From Sipunculus nudus (taxonomy: Eukaryota > Annelida > Sipuncula > Golfingiida > Sipunculidae): a stretch of 64,000 nucleotides of DNA. Each line of letters starts with the position of its first letter. The first letter of the stretch is position 1. Position numbers and translations under genes: made by a program. The notes under the pieces are model-generated. The model was not told the DNA's origin, made no database searches, and worked only from the letters and a program-made list of their open reading frames with translations. Below, in pieces: positions 50,601 through 59,704 of this stretch. The stretch lies in NCBI GenBank assembly GCA_026874595.1, contig CM049306.1, positions 103,183,142 through 103,247,141 of the forward strand, in the 5' to 3' direction.

Positions 50601-51535
50601 TGATATCAGTACATACACAGTACACATAGATATCAATGATATCAGTACATATAAAGTACACATAGATATCAATGATATCAGTACATACACAGTACACATA
50701 GATATCAATGATATCAGTACATACACAGTACACATAGATATCAATGATATCAGTACATACACAGTACACATAGATATCAATGATATCAGTACATATAAAG
50801 TACACATAGATATCAATGATATCAGAACATACACAGTACACATAGATATCAATGATATCAGTACATACACAGTACACATAGATATCAATGATACCAGTAC
50901 ATACACAGTACACATAGATATCAATGATATCAGGACATCCACAGTACACATAGATATCAATGATATTAGTATATACACAGCACACACATATCAATGATAT
51001 CAGTACATACACAGTACACATAGGTATCAATGATACCAGTACATATACAGTACACATAGATATCAATGATATCAGTACATACACAGAACACATAGATATC
51101 AATGATACCAGTACATACACAGTATACATAGATATCAATGATATCAGTACATACACAGTACACATAAATATCAATGATACCAGTACATACACAGTACACA
51201 GAGATATCAATGATACCAGTACATACACAGTACACAGAGATATCAATGATACCAGTACATACACAGTACACATAGATATCAATGATATCAGTTCATACAC
51301 AGTACACATAGATATCAATGATATCAGTACATACACAGTACACAGAGATATCAATGATATCAGTACATACACAGTACAAATAGATATCAATGATATCAAT
51401 ACATACACAGTACACATAGATATCAATGATACCAGTACATATACAGTACACATAGATATCAATGATATCAGTACATACACAGTACACAGAGATATCAATG
51501 ATACCAGTACATACACATACACATAGATATCAATG
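44630..51535 (-). repeat. 36-bp satellite array, about 190 units
   Basis: The plus-strand unit is 'agtacatacacagtacacat' followed by 'agatatcaatgatatc'. It contains the odd palindrome GATATCA-A-TGATATC. Because 36 is divisible by 3 and two of three minus frames lack stops in the unit, the array gives spurious ORFs of up to 728 codons. Units vary at a few sites (acacag, atacag, ataaag, acagag; rare 33-bp units with 'tagatcaatg'; 'tttacatagattcaatg' units). The left third (44630-46430) is the most uniform. The rest shows higher-order duplications. Confidence 0.95.
46441..48600 (-). repeat. Higher-order duplications within the satellite
   Basis: A marked block ('acatacagagtac' unit, 'aaatatacagcacac' unit, 33-bp 'tagatcaatg' unit, 'agtagatacac' unit) occurs at about 46441 and again, unchanged, at about 46690. 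A slightly altered version lies near 47941. The following block with 'gtacacacacagtatac' and 'acatacaatgtacatatata' appears at about 46875-47010 and 48128-48265, about 1.25 kb apart. Confidence 0.8.
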
Positions 51536-51574
51536 GGGCTAAGGTAATATGTCACTTGATGAGAAATAGCAAGT

Positions 51575-51603
51575 CCCCCCCCCCCCCCCCCCACGCACAC
51601 ACA
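51575..51603. repeat. C18 run joined to CA repeats
   Basis: C run at 51575-51592 followed by 'acgcacacacaca', just outside the satellite. Confidence 0.95.
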
Positions 51604-52962
51604 CATCTCCACCCCAGTCATAAATCAAATAGGGAACTGCTGGGCAGAACATTAGTGAGGTTTATCCTCGTTGTTGCATGTCTGTACAAAATGCAAGAAA
51701 TAACAAATATTTCCATGGGGCTATGGCTATGAACACAGAAGTAAATATACTTTTCCACCTCTTAGGTCTGGATGTGAGAGAAAAAGATAACAAACAACAG
51801 ATACATTGATAAAAGGGGCAGACCAAATTGAAAAATGACCTGACATTTTTGAGTGAAAGCTGCCCAAATTTGATACCATCAATAAATAGTTAATACCACA
51901 GCCTGTCAGCATTAAAATGTTGGTAATTACTTCAGTGAACAGTAATTTTCCCCTGCCTCAAGATCCTGATGATATACACATAATATATACAACAGTGATC
52001 CACAAAAACATATCAGCCACCAAGAACATATATTGATACATTACAGCACACCAGTGTAAAAAGATGCTGAAGGCAAATCAGAGGGTACAATTTCTTTTGG
52101 CTCTGAAGGGATGTAATGCAATCCATCCCTTACCCAGTTGTGGTTTGTGGTTCCATACCAGATGTATTACAAATTGATGTGCAAGTATACTCCCGGTCCT
52201 CAGTGTCCTGATGTAACAGATCACTTAGGAAGTACAAGGTAAAAGGAAACAGAAAACCACCTGTCACTTTTTTCTTTTTCTCATATTAGATTCACCTCTT
52301 AAGGAAACAGAACCAGGATGGCCAGTTCCTTTTCCATCAGCTGATGTAATCAGTTGTACTGGTTAACCATAAGCTTTGCTTTGATCTTATATCTTATATC
52401 CAGGACTTTCACTTTACAAGACCAGTTGTATTTCTGGTGGTGGCTCTTACTGACACACATTCCACTAACCTTAAAGGGGCCTATTCCAATATCTGACATC
52501 AATTAACTAAAGACAATCCCTTGAACCATTTATAAAAAAAGGCCAGAAAAAGCTGTTTATAACATTTGTTGGGCCTGCCAAAAGAAATCAAACACATTCA
52601 ACAGGGACACCTGGTGACAAGTCATACAGAAAAAAAAGAATTTTGCAAAGGGTGGTTTGCAACCAGTGACCTTTCAACTTCTGCACACATGCAACCAACC
52701 ATCTTCAATTACAAGTTTTTTTTATGTTTGTCAACAGTCCTGCACGTACTATATTTACTAAGAATTTGTTTATTGACATGCTCACACATCCATCACAGAG
52801 GCATTATAAGAACTTTCCCTGGCAGTATTTACCTAAAATTTATCAAATATTCACAGAGTAAGCCTGATATCACCCAAGTTCTTCAGGAAGGTAGGTGAAT
52901 AGCTGGCTTTAATGTGCCTTACCCATGGATCATACTACTAAGATACATGTAGATTTACTTAC

Positions 52963-53106
52963 CCCATATTAACAGTCTGTCTGGCTCCTGTTCTGTAGTT
53001 CCATATGGTGACTGTACCATTCCAGTGAGATGCAACAATAATGGAGCTCTCAGTATCCATGCTTACATCTGAGCAAGGGGACTTCAATTCCTGTCTCCTC
53101 AAATGT
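52963..53106 (-). CDS. WD40-repeat protein, coding exon five of nine seen
   Basis: 144 bp. The first base completes a Lys codon from the exon at 59192 and the last two bases begin a Gly codon. The acceptor is TTTATTACAG and the donor GG|GTAAGT, both strong. The residues HLRRQELKSPCSDVSMD, then SSIIVASHWNGTVTIWNYRTG, give a clear WD40 blade with Ile-Trp-Asn at the WD position. This exon lies 10 kb upstream of the next one because of the satellite-filled intron. Confidence 0.82.
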
Positions 53107-53435
53107 CTGTAATAAATAAATAAATGAATATTTATCAATAAAGAATTAATACAGAATCAAGGACCCATAATTCACAGTGTTCAGCTGAATCTGCATTTGA
53201 TAGCAATTTGTCAACTCCTGGCATACAGAATAGAAACTGCCCTTTTTTAATTTTTTACTTGAAAATGTAAAGACAACTCTTACTGCCATTTGGCAATATT
53301 ATTGATATATCTGTCCTGTGTATACAGTTTCCCTTCTCTTAGTTCAAATAAATATGATTTTGATTGTACACCTATGACTATACATGCAGTGGCTGGACAT
53401 TTGATGGTCTCTTTAGAGAGTAAAGGGGCTCACAG

Positions 53436-54290
53436 TAGTGTTGGGACGATATTAGTTTTTGATATCATGATAATTATTCAAATTTTATCGCGATATACTG
53501 TGATATCGCGCTATTTTTAATTATATATAACAGCATTAATAAGCCATCAATAATGATATTTATAACAACCACCTTAAAAAGTCTTGACTTTTTACAACGG
53601 GTTAACTATTAATATCATTTATACCTATTGTGCCATTACCACAGAATGACTCATTAAGAGATGTAAGTTGCATGAAGGTCCTGCAGGTGTGCAAGCTTGA
53701 GGCGTGGGAAGTCCTCCCCCCCATGGTCGAATCATGCTTGTCCAGAACTTTCTATCAGTTTCCTATAGCTAGCTATGTAAAAGCCGGAGAATCCCGGCGA
53801 ATTTTCGGAGAGTGTGTCATACCAATCATGGCTAAATATACCATAACAATTTTATATAGCAAAATATGCAACCCATGTGGAATGTTCGATTCAGTGGATA
53901 CACTTTTATATTGACATTTTCGTTCCATGCAATAAAAGCATAAATGTGAATTTGTAACTCTTTCATTAAAATGTTATTTTCTCCTGGAATTCTCAAGCTT
54001 TTGTCCTCTCTGATTCATCCTGCTACTTCCGGACATTTCTGACAAATCCCGTAAGTCTGTAAGCACACGGTTCCACCCACAAGCGTGTATTTAAATACAT
54101 GTGGTGTATAAAAAATAAATGTGATTCTTTGAAATAAATTTATTTTGAACCTCAAGGGCTTTCTTGTGAATCAAAATCGTGAACAAAAATTTATTTGATG
54201 GTATTGCGATAATAGGAAAGTTGACGGTATGATAACCGTAGCTGTCAGATATCGTGATAATACCAAATACCGGTAACCGTCCCAACCCTA
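53436..54290. mobile_element. hAT-like non-autonomous element, 855 bp
   Basis: The tips are TAGTGTTGGGACG (53436) and, inverted, TAGGGTTGGGACG (to 54290). They are flanked by an 8-bp target duplication with one mismatch, gctcacag (53428-53435) and gcttacag (54291-54298). Eight-bp duplications and a 'TAGGGTTGGGACG'-type tip are typical of hAT elements. Next to the tips are 'gatatcatgata' and 'gatatcgtgataat', and 'ataccggtaacc' near the right end. The interior ORF (53630-53914) shows no transposase motif. Confidence 0.78.
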
Positions 54291-54419
54291 GCTTACAGTC
54301 TTCTTACAAATACTGTTTCATTAGCCTTATATGACATGCACATGGTATTTTCATGATTCTCTAAAGTCCAGGCTTTAAAGGGACATAATCAGGAGCAATA
54401 TTATGCCTATTCTTTCACA

Positions 54420-54640
54420 CTATCAGTTCGGTTTTGCTTTATACAAAAGTTTCCCAGCAAAACCATCCCAGCACACAGTCTCAGCACCTTGCACACAGCT
54501 GTTTAACACCTTGTTATGGCTCTGCATGTTGGTAAACAAATGTGTCTGTTTACCATAACAAGGCCTCATTACTGGAGGTCCGATTGTGAGCTGCAACAAG
54601 TGATGTTTCAGGCCAGCAGGAACATGTACACCAGTACCAG
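54420..54640. repeat. Diverged dispersed repeat with hairpin
   Basis: Related to 40835-41020. It contains an exact inverted repeat, CCTTGTTATGG (54509-54519) and CCATAACAAGG (54553-54563), with a second inner stem GTAAACA/TGTTTAC. Confidence 0.55.
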
Positions 54641-54641
54641 C

Positions 54642-56424
54642 CATGAGGGGACACCATGACGAGCGGACACCTTCAATGTAAGGACACTAAGCCAATGTCC
54701 CGACCCTTTTCCCTTTAAAACTTACCTGTCATGAGCAGACACCTGCTGAACGCGGACAGGGACAGTCATATTTGGTTGTTAACCCTGTCATGAGCGGACA
54801 CCTGAGTAAGAATCTGGACGGACACTCACTCATGGAGATCGTTTTCAGTGCGCTTAGTGAATCATTCACTGATCAGCGCACACAATTGTATTGAAATGGG
54901 GGACTGTCGTGCAAGTGCTGACAGCATGCTTGACCGGGCATAAATGCACCCTGGATTCATGAGTAATTAGCTTAGATTAATCCTTTATGCTGTAATATCA
55001 ACCAAGTATGTTTGACTACGCGTTAAGTTTTTGAACTGCTCAGCGACAACATTCGGTCTTTGAGCCCACGAGTAAAGCCTTGGCAGGTGCGATTAACAAG
55101 CACAGCAGACAACACGGGCGGACTGTCCGTGGCACTTCAAAGTAAACGTATTTGTAGTTTAATTAAAAACTGAACCGATCAAAATCAGGTGACACACTAT
55201 GACCCAATACGATGGCCAATATTTAACATGAAAACCATCACATTTTGCTGAATAAAAATAATTCTAACGCCGCTGTCCACAATGTCCAGATTCACGTGAT
55301 TGCATGTCAGTTGAAATCCGCGTAATATTCATTTTAAATAGCGATCGTATCAGTTGAGTGGAATTACGACTCACCATGCATTGATACTACCCATTTATTA
55401 GTGGTATCATATATAACGAATGAAACATGAACTAAAATATTGTTGTCCTATGTATTTTTATATATATATTTTTTTCAATTAAACATGTAAATGATCTAAC
55501 TGACACATGATAATTGATGCGATTTCGGATAGCTCTTCACTTCATATCAGTGGTGGCACCTGTCGGTCAAAATGTTAACCAAACTGGCATGTCCAGGGTC
55601 CCGAGTTCACATTTAAATTTTAAATATTAGTAATTTTACCACTCATTTAGTGGAGGGTAAACTGCTTTAAAATATATTAAATTCATGTAAGCAATGCATG
55701 GATGTGTTATAAACTGAGTGATCGTTAATTAGCTGAGCGTCTTCAGGTAAGCAAAAATTAACGGTTTTTTAGTATTCTTAACATGATAAACCCGCTATTC
55801 AAAGGCTTTATAATTACGTTGTCAAAGGATAAGCGGTCTTTGATAACTGTATAAACAACAACATAGGAATAACTAAGCAAGATAAACTGTGACGAAATCT
55901 TTGCTTGACTGGCCATTGGACCAGATCAAGGGCTAATTTTGCCTATAAATCTACGTCGATTTCTGCAAATGATCACATTCTCACTACGACCTACACGACT
56001 CAAGTTCAATACGATTACCGATCACGATCTATGATGGCAGCAAGAGATTGTTAATATGTTTAATGTGTATGTGTTTTATTTGTTGTTAAGAAATACTTAT
56101 TTTCTGTACCTATGGGATTTTTAGTGCGATTGTTGCTTTCTGTACAATAAAATGAAATTTGTGTAGATGTACATGTAATTTTTTTAATTTTATTGTAGAA
56201 AATGTGTAAATATGTTTCTTTTTTTTATTTATTGTTCAGAAATAAACTTATTTTCTATACCTATGTGTTTTTTATTAAAATTGTTGAACCTTTGTCTCTG
56301 TACAATAATCATTAACTACCCCCCCCCCCCCCCCACCAAATGGCCCCCCCCATCTGTCCCTACCTCTCACGAAGGGACACCTGCAATGTAGGGACACTTT
56401 GGCTCTGTCCCAATGGTGTCCCCT
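54642..56424. mobile_element. Candidate TIR element, about 1.8 kb
   Basis: The left end is 'gaggggacaccat' with 'ggacaccttcaatgtaagga' about 20 bp inside. The right end, inverted, is 'caggggacaccat' with 'gtgtccctacattgcaggtg' at a similar offset. The shared tip is about 12 bp plus the inner block. No clear target duplication was found. The inside has repeated 'gtcatgagcggacacct' words near the left end, a C run at 56320-56334, and no recognised ORF. Confidence 0.5.
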
Positions 56425-58816
56425 GACGGCAGGTACTGCTGTATTACATTTTTTGTGGCATGTCAGTTAGGGCATCTCCTGATTGACACCTGTTGTGGCT
56501 CCAAGATACACACTGCCCCATGCACTATGATTATGTTGACACCTGTGATCACTCAAGATCCACTGTTTTTAACACTCATTTACAGGAGTAAACAAATAGT
56601 TTCAACTTGAAGGCAATATTTTGGGAGGTACATTTTATTTTAAAGAGAAGAAGCTATTTTTTCTTGTTAATGCAACATGCTTTATAGGTAACTAGGCCCC
56701 TTTAAACAAGATTTGTAAATTATTTTTAATATTTTAATATTATCCATATGTACATGAGCTTTTCAGGGATCTACAGTCACATCAGGTGAAACGAGCACCA
56801 CAAATGGTGCATAATATGCTTGTTTCATATTTTGTTTCCTTGGACCTCATTAAATAAGTGTGAATTTGCTGAGAATGTAATTCAGGTGAGAAACTGTTTG
56901 GTTAATACTCATCACCAGTTATATGAAAATCTATAAGATTTCTTGTAAGTCAGGGTCGAAATTTAACTTGTGAAAATCCATCAAAGCCTCGGTAAGTTAT
57001 TGTGGCAACCGTGACTAAACGTTCACGGACAGATGGCACTACGCTTGCTGGGTATACTATAAAATGTCCCATCATGGGCATATGTATGATGTATGCATGG
57101 TGTGAAAATTAAATCAACAGTGCATACAGAAAAAACTTGTGCCATTTCAAAGTAGACCAACATTTACAAGAGTGAACTAGAATACGGGTAGTCGACAAGC
57201 GACTACTTGTATCCGCCTAAATCAGAGTGGAACGGGTGAAGTGTTGCATATTAGCATGGATGTCTGCAGCCAAATTGTGTATGTAGGTTGCGCTACCTAC
57301 GAAAAAATCCAGAAAGCTCTAACACATGCAAAACTTTGGCCCAATCGGTCAAACGGTTCCCAAGATATGAGCTTGGATATCTGCTGCATAAACTAGAATG
57401 CAGGTGGCGCCACCTGTCATAAAATCAAGAGAGCTGTCGGGGATGTATAAACTTGCAAAATTTTAGGCAGATATGTCAAATCACTGCCGAGATATGAGTG
57501 ATTTTATCCCATGGCAGACAAACAGATGGGAGCTGTGCAAACATGGCTGCAGGTGGCGCCACCAGTTTTGCATATGATAAAGAGCTATGTGAGATTTATA
57601 CACATGCAAAATTTTGGCCCAATCGGTCAAACGGTTCCCTAGATATGAGCTTGGATGTCTGCAGCGTAAACTTGATTGTAGGTGGCGCCACCTGTCATAA
57701 AATCAGAAAAGCTATCCAGGATGTATAAGCATGCCGAATTTCAGGTCACTGCATATCACTGCAGAGATATGAGTGATTTTAACCCAAGGCAGACGAACAG
57801 ATGGACACTGTGCAAACATGGTTGCAGGTGGTGCCACCATTTTCGGTGAATGTTATAAAGCTCTCCAAGGGCTACATTTGTGCAAAAAAATTTTCCTGAT
57901 CGGTCAAACGGTTCCTGAGATATGAGCTTGGATGTCTGCAGCGTAAACGTGAATGTAGATGGCACCACCTGTCATAAAATCAGAAAAGCTATCCAGGATG
58001 TATACGCATGCCAAATTTCAGGTGAATTAGTCAAGTCACTGCAGAGATATGAGTGATTTTAACCCAAGGCAGACAAACAGATGGACACTGTGCAAACATG
58101 GTTGCAGGTAGCGCCACCATTTTTGGTGTATGTTATAAAGCTCTCCAAGGGCTTCATTTGTGCAAAAGAATTTTCCTGATCGGTCAAACGGTTCCCGAGA
58201 TATGAGCTTGGATGTCTGCAGCGTAAACGTGAATGTAGGTGGTGCCATCTGTCATAAAATCAGAAAAGCTATCCAGGATGTATACGCATGCCCAATTTCA
58301 GGTGAATTAGTCAAGTCACTGCAGAGATATGAGTGATTTTAACCCAAGGCAGACGAACAGATGGACACTGTGCAAACATGGTTGCAGGTGGCGCCACCAT
58401 TTTTGGTGTATGTTATAAAGCTCTCCAAGGGCTACATTTGTGCAAAAGAATTTTCCTGATCGGTCAAACGGTTCCCGAGATATGAGCTTGGATGTCTGCA
58501 GCGTAAACGTGAATGTAGGTGGCGCCACCTGTCTATAAAATCAGAAAAGCTATCCAGGATGTTTACGCATGCCCAATTTCAGGTGAATTAGTCAAGTCAC
58601 TGCAGAGATATGAGTGATTTTAACCCAAGGCAGACGAACAGATGGACACTGTGCAAACATGGTTGCAGGTGGCGCCACCATTTTTGGTGTATGTTATAAA
58701 GCTCTCCGAGGGCTACATTTGTGCAAAAAAATTTTCCTGATCGGTCAAACAGTTCCCGAGATATGTGGGTTTATGTGTGGAAACAGACGCACAAACGGAC
58801 GCAGAGCGCAAAGGAA

Positions 58817-58829
58817 AGGTCAGAGGTCA
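58817..58829 (+). promoter_or_regulatory. DR1 nuclear-receptor-type site in copy 3
   Basis: AGGTCAGAGGTCA, identical to copies 1 and 2. Confidence 0.45.
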
Positions 58830-58930
58830 AAACAAAATCTGGGCGCAGCAGTTCACATGTGACCCGAACATAATCCCGGGTTTCGGAAAATTCCGCCCAG
58901 CGGTTACGGAGGAGTTCTCCGGACACCTAC

Positions 58931-58960
58931 GCGGCGGCGGCGGCGGCGGCGGCGGCGGCG
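58931..58960. repeat. (GCG)10 microsatellite
   Basis: Thirty bases of uninterrupted GCG near the 5' end of copy 3. Copy 2 has about four such triplets at the same place, and copy 1 has 'gatggcggcagcg'. Confidence 0.95.
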
Positions 58961-59191
58961 TGCAGCTGAAAACATAGTATCCGCAAAACTCTGTTTTGGC
59001 GGATACAATTATTCAATTATATTTAAGTAAAAACTTTTTTGTTTTGGTGTTCACTTATATCTAGATGTAGTTATATTCTGGAAAAAACATATTTTGTTCA
59101 GAATATGATTCTCTTTAATATGAGACATGCATGACTCAGGTATGAGTGAGGTAACATGACCGAGTGTTAAGGATGAAGAACATCTACTAAC

Positions 59192-59313
59192 TTAGCCACC
59201 ACAGGATCTGTCATGATGCTCCACACATGCAGACTCTTGTCCTCGCTGGCCGTCACAAACTGTCGTGCTGGACTCTTGAAGAACACCCCTCCTGTCACAG
59301 CCTTGTCATGGGC
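59192..59313 (-). CDS. WD40-repeat protein, coding exon four of nine seen
   Basis: 122 bp, phase 0 at the start, ending with two bases of a Lys codon. The acceptor is CTGTTTCAG and the donor AA|GTTAGT. The residues AHDKAVTGGVFFKSPARQFV, then TASEDKSLHVWSIMTDP, form a textbook WD40 blade. Ala-His at the start completes the GH-type position after 'TEFK' of the previous exon, Ser-Glu-Asp sits in the turn, and Val-Trp-Ser ends the blade. Confidence 0.85.
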
Positions 59314-59429
59314 CTGAAACAGACACAGGAACAGCACACTAATAATCGTCTGGTTAACTATGGCCTTGTCAAGAGCCTAAAACAGATATAACAACATAGC
59401 TGTCCTGGAAACAAGTCTTGTGGAGGTGG

Positions 59430-59547
59430 CGGGGGGGGGGGGGGGGGTGGGCTTAGGGCGAGGATATACATAACATGTTATGTCACCTCTGGTTGAAAAA
59501 AACTAGGGGTGGACATGCTCCATGCAAGAGTGGGGGGGGGGGGGGGA
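59430..59547. repeat. Two G runs in the intron between exons three and four
   Basis: G runs of about 17 (59431-59447) and 15 (59532-59546) lie within a 315-bp intron (59314-59628). This intron is otherwise unremarkable, with donor AAG|GTAAGC. Confidence 0.9.
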
Positions 59548-59628
59548 CATATGACTAAATGGTTGATTGACATTGTTGACCAGACAATAAACTAATTTTA
59601 TTGGGTTAACAATAATAGCATAGCTTAC

Positions 59629-59704
59629 CTTGAATTCTGTCACACAAGTCATCTCTCCCCCATTATCTTCACCATCCTGTGTCCAGACCCTGACCATACC
59701 ATCT
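59629..59704 (-). CDS. WD40-repeat protein, coding exon three of nine seen
   Basis: 76 bp. The first base completes an Arg codon from the exon at 60974, giving 'TGSR' followed by DGMVRVWTQDGEDNGGE. The blade signature Gly-Ser-Arg-Asp ... Val-Trp is therefore split by the intron. The acceptor is TACTTGTAG and the donor AAG|GTAAGC. The acidic loop DGEDNGGEM and the strand TCVTEFK lead into the next blade. Confidence 0.85.

Larger units (their letters stand above)
42946..52962 (-). other. Intron of 10.0 kb hosting a Helentron-like element and a 36-bp satellite
   Basis: Donor GG|GTAAGT (52961-52962) and acceptor CTGCAG (42946-42947). From right to left it holds about 1.4 kb of plain sequence (51540-52962), the satellite (44630-51535) and Helentron-like copy 2 (43096-44278). 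On both sides of copy 2 lie 'ggacttgg' and 'gactcaagtc' rich blocks (about 42975-43090 and 44505-44625), apparently one low-complexity region split by the insertion. Confidence 0.7.
57177..59009 (-). mobile_element. Helentron-like non-autonomous element, copy 3
   Basis: Minus-strand 3' end: GGCGGATACAAGTAGTCG, 5-nt loop, CGACTAC (perfect 7-bp stem), CCGTATT, then CTAG (57177-57180) and host TT. The 5' end near 59009 reads ATTGTATCCGCCAAAAC. At 1833 bp it is the longest copy, with about eleven palindrome-centred half-units in the interior (for example 57552, 57681, 57827, then about every 130/149 bp to 58670). Near-identical 280-bp double units there indicate recent local expansion. A DR1 site lies at 58817-58829 and a (GCG)10 run at 58931-58960. 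The apparent 70-codon minus ORFs within it are shadows of the 280-bp unit. Confidence 0.78.
53107..59191 (-). other. Intron of 6.1 kb filled with transposons
   Basis: Donor AA|GTTAGT and acceptor TTACAG. It contains a hAT-like element (53436-54290), a dispersed repeat with a hairpin (54420-54640), a candidate TIR element (54642-56424) and Helentron-like copy 3 (57177-59009). The remainder shows no coding feature. Confidence 0.7.

Noticed and set aside
44601-51621. Long minus-strand ORFs (up to 728 codons) made of MCTVYVLISLIS or CTDIIDIYVYCV repeats, and a plus-strand ORF of DINDISTYTVHI repeats
   Set aside because: They exist because the 36-bp satellite unit is divisible by three and lacks stops in these frames. 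The array lies within an intron between phase-matched exons, and several frames are open at once.
57756-58528. Three near-identical 70-codon minus ORFs
   Set aside because: They repeat with the 280-bp transposon unit and have no independent coding evidence. The same ORF appears at 43598-43810 in copy 2.
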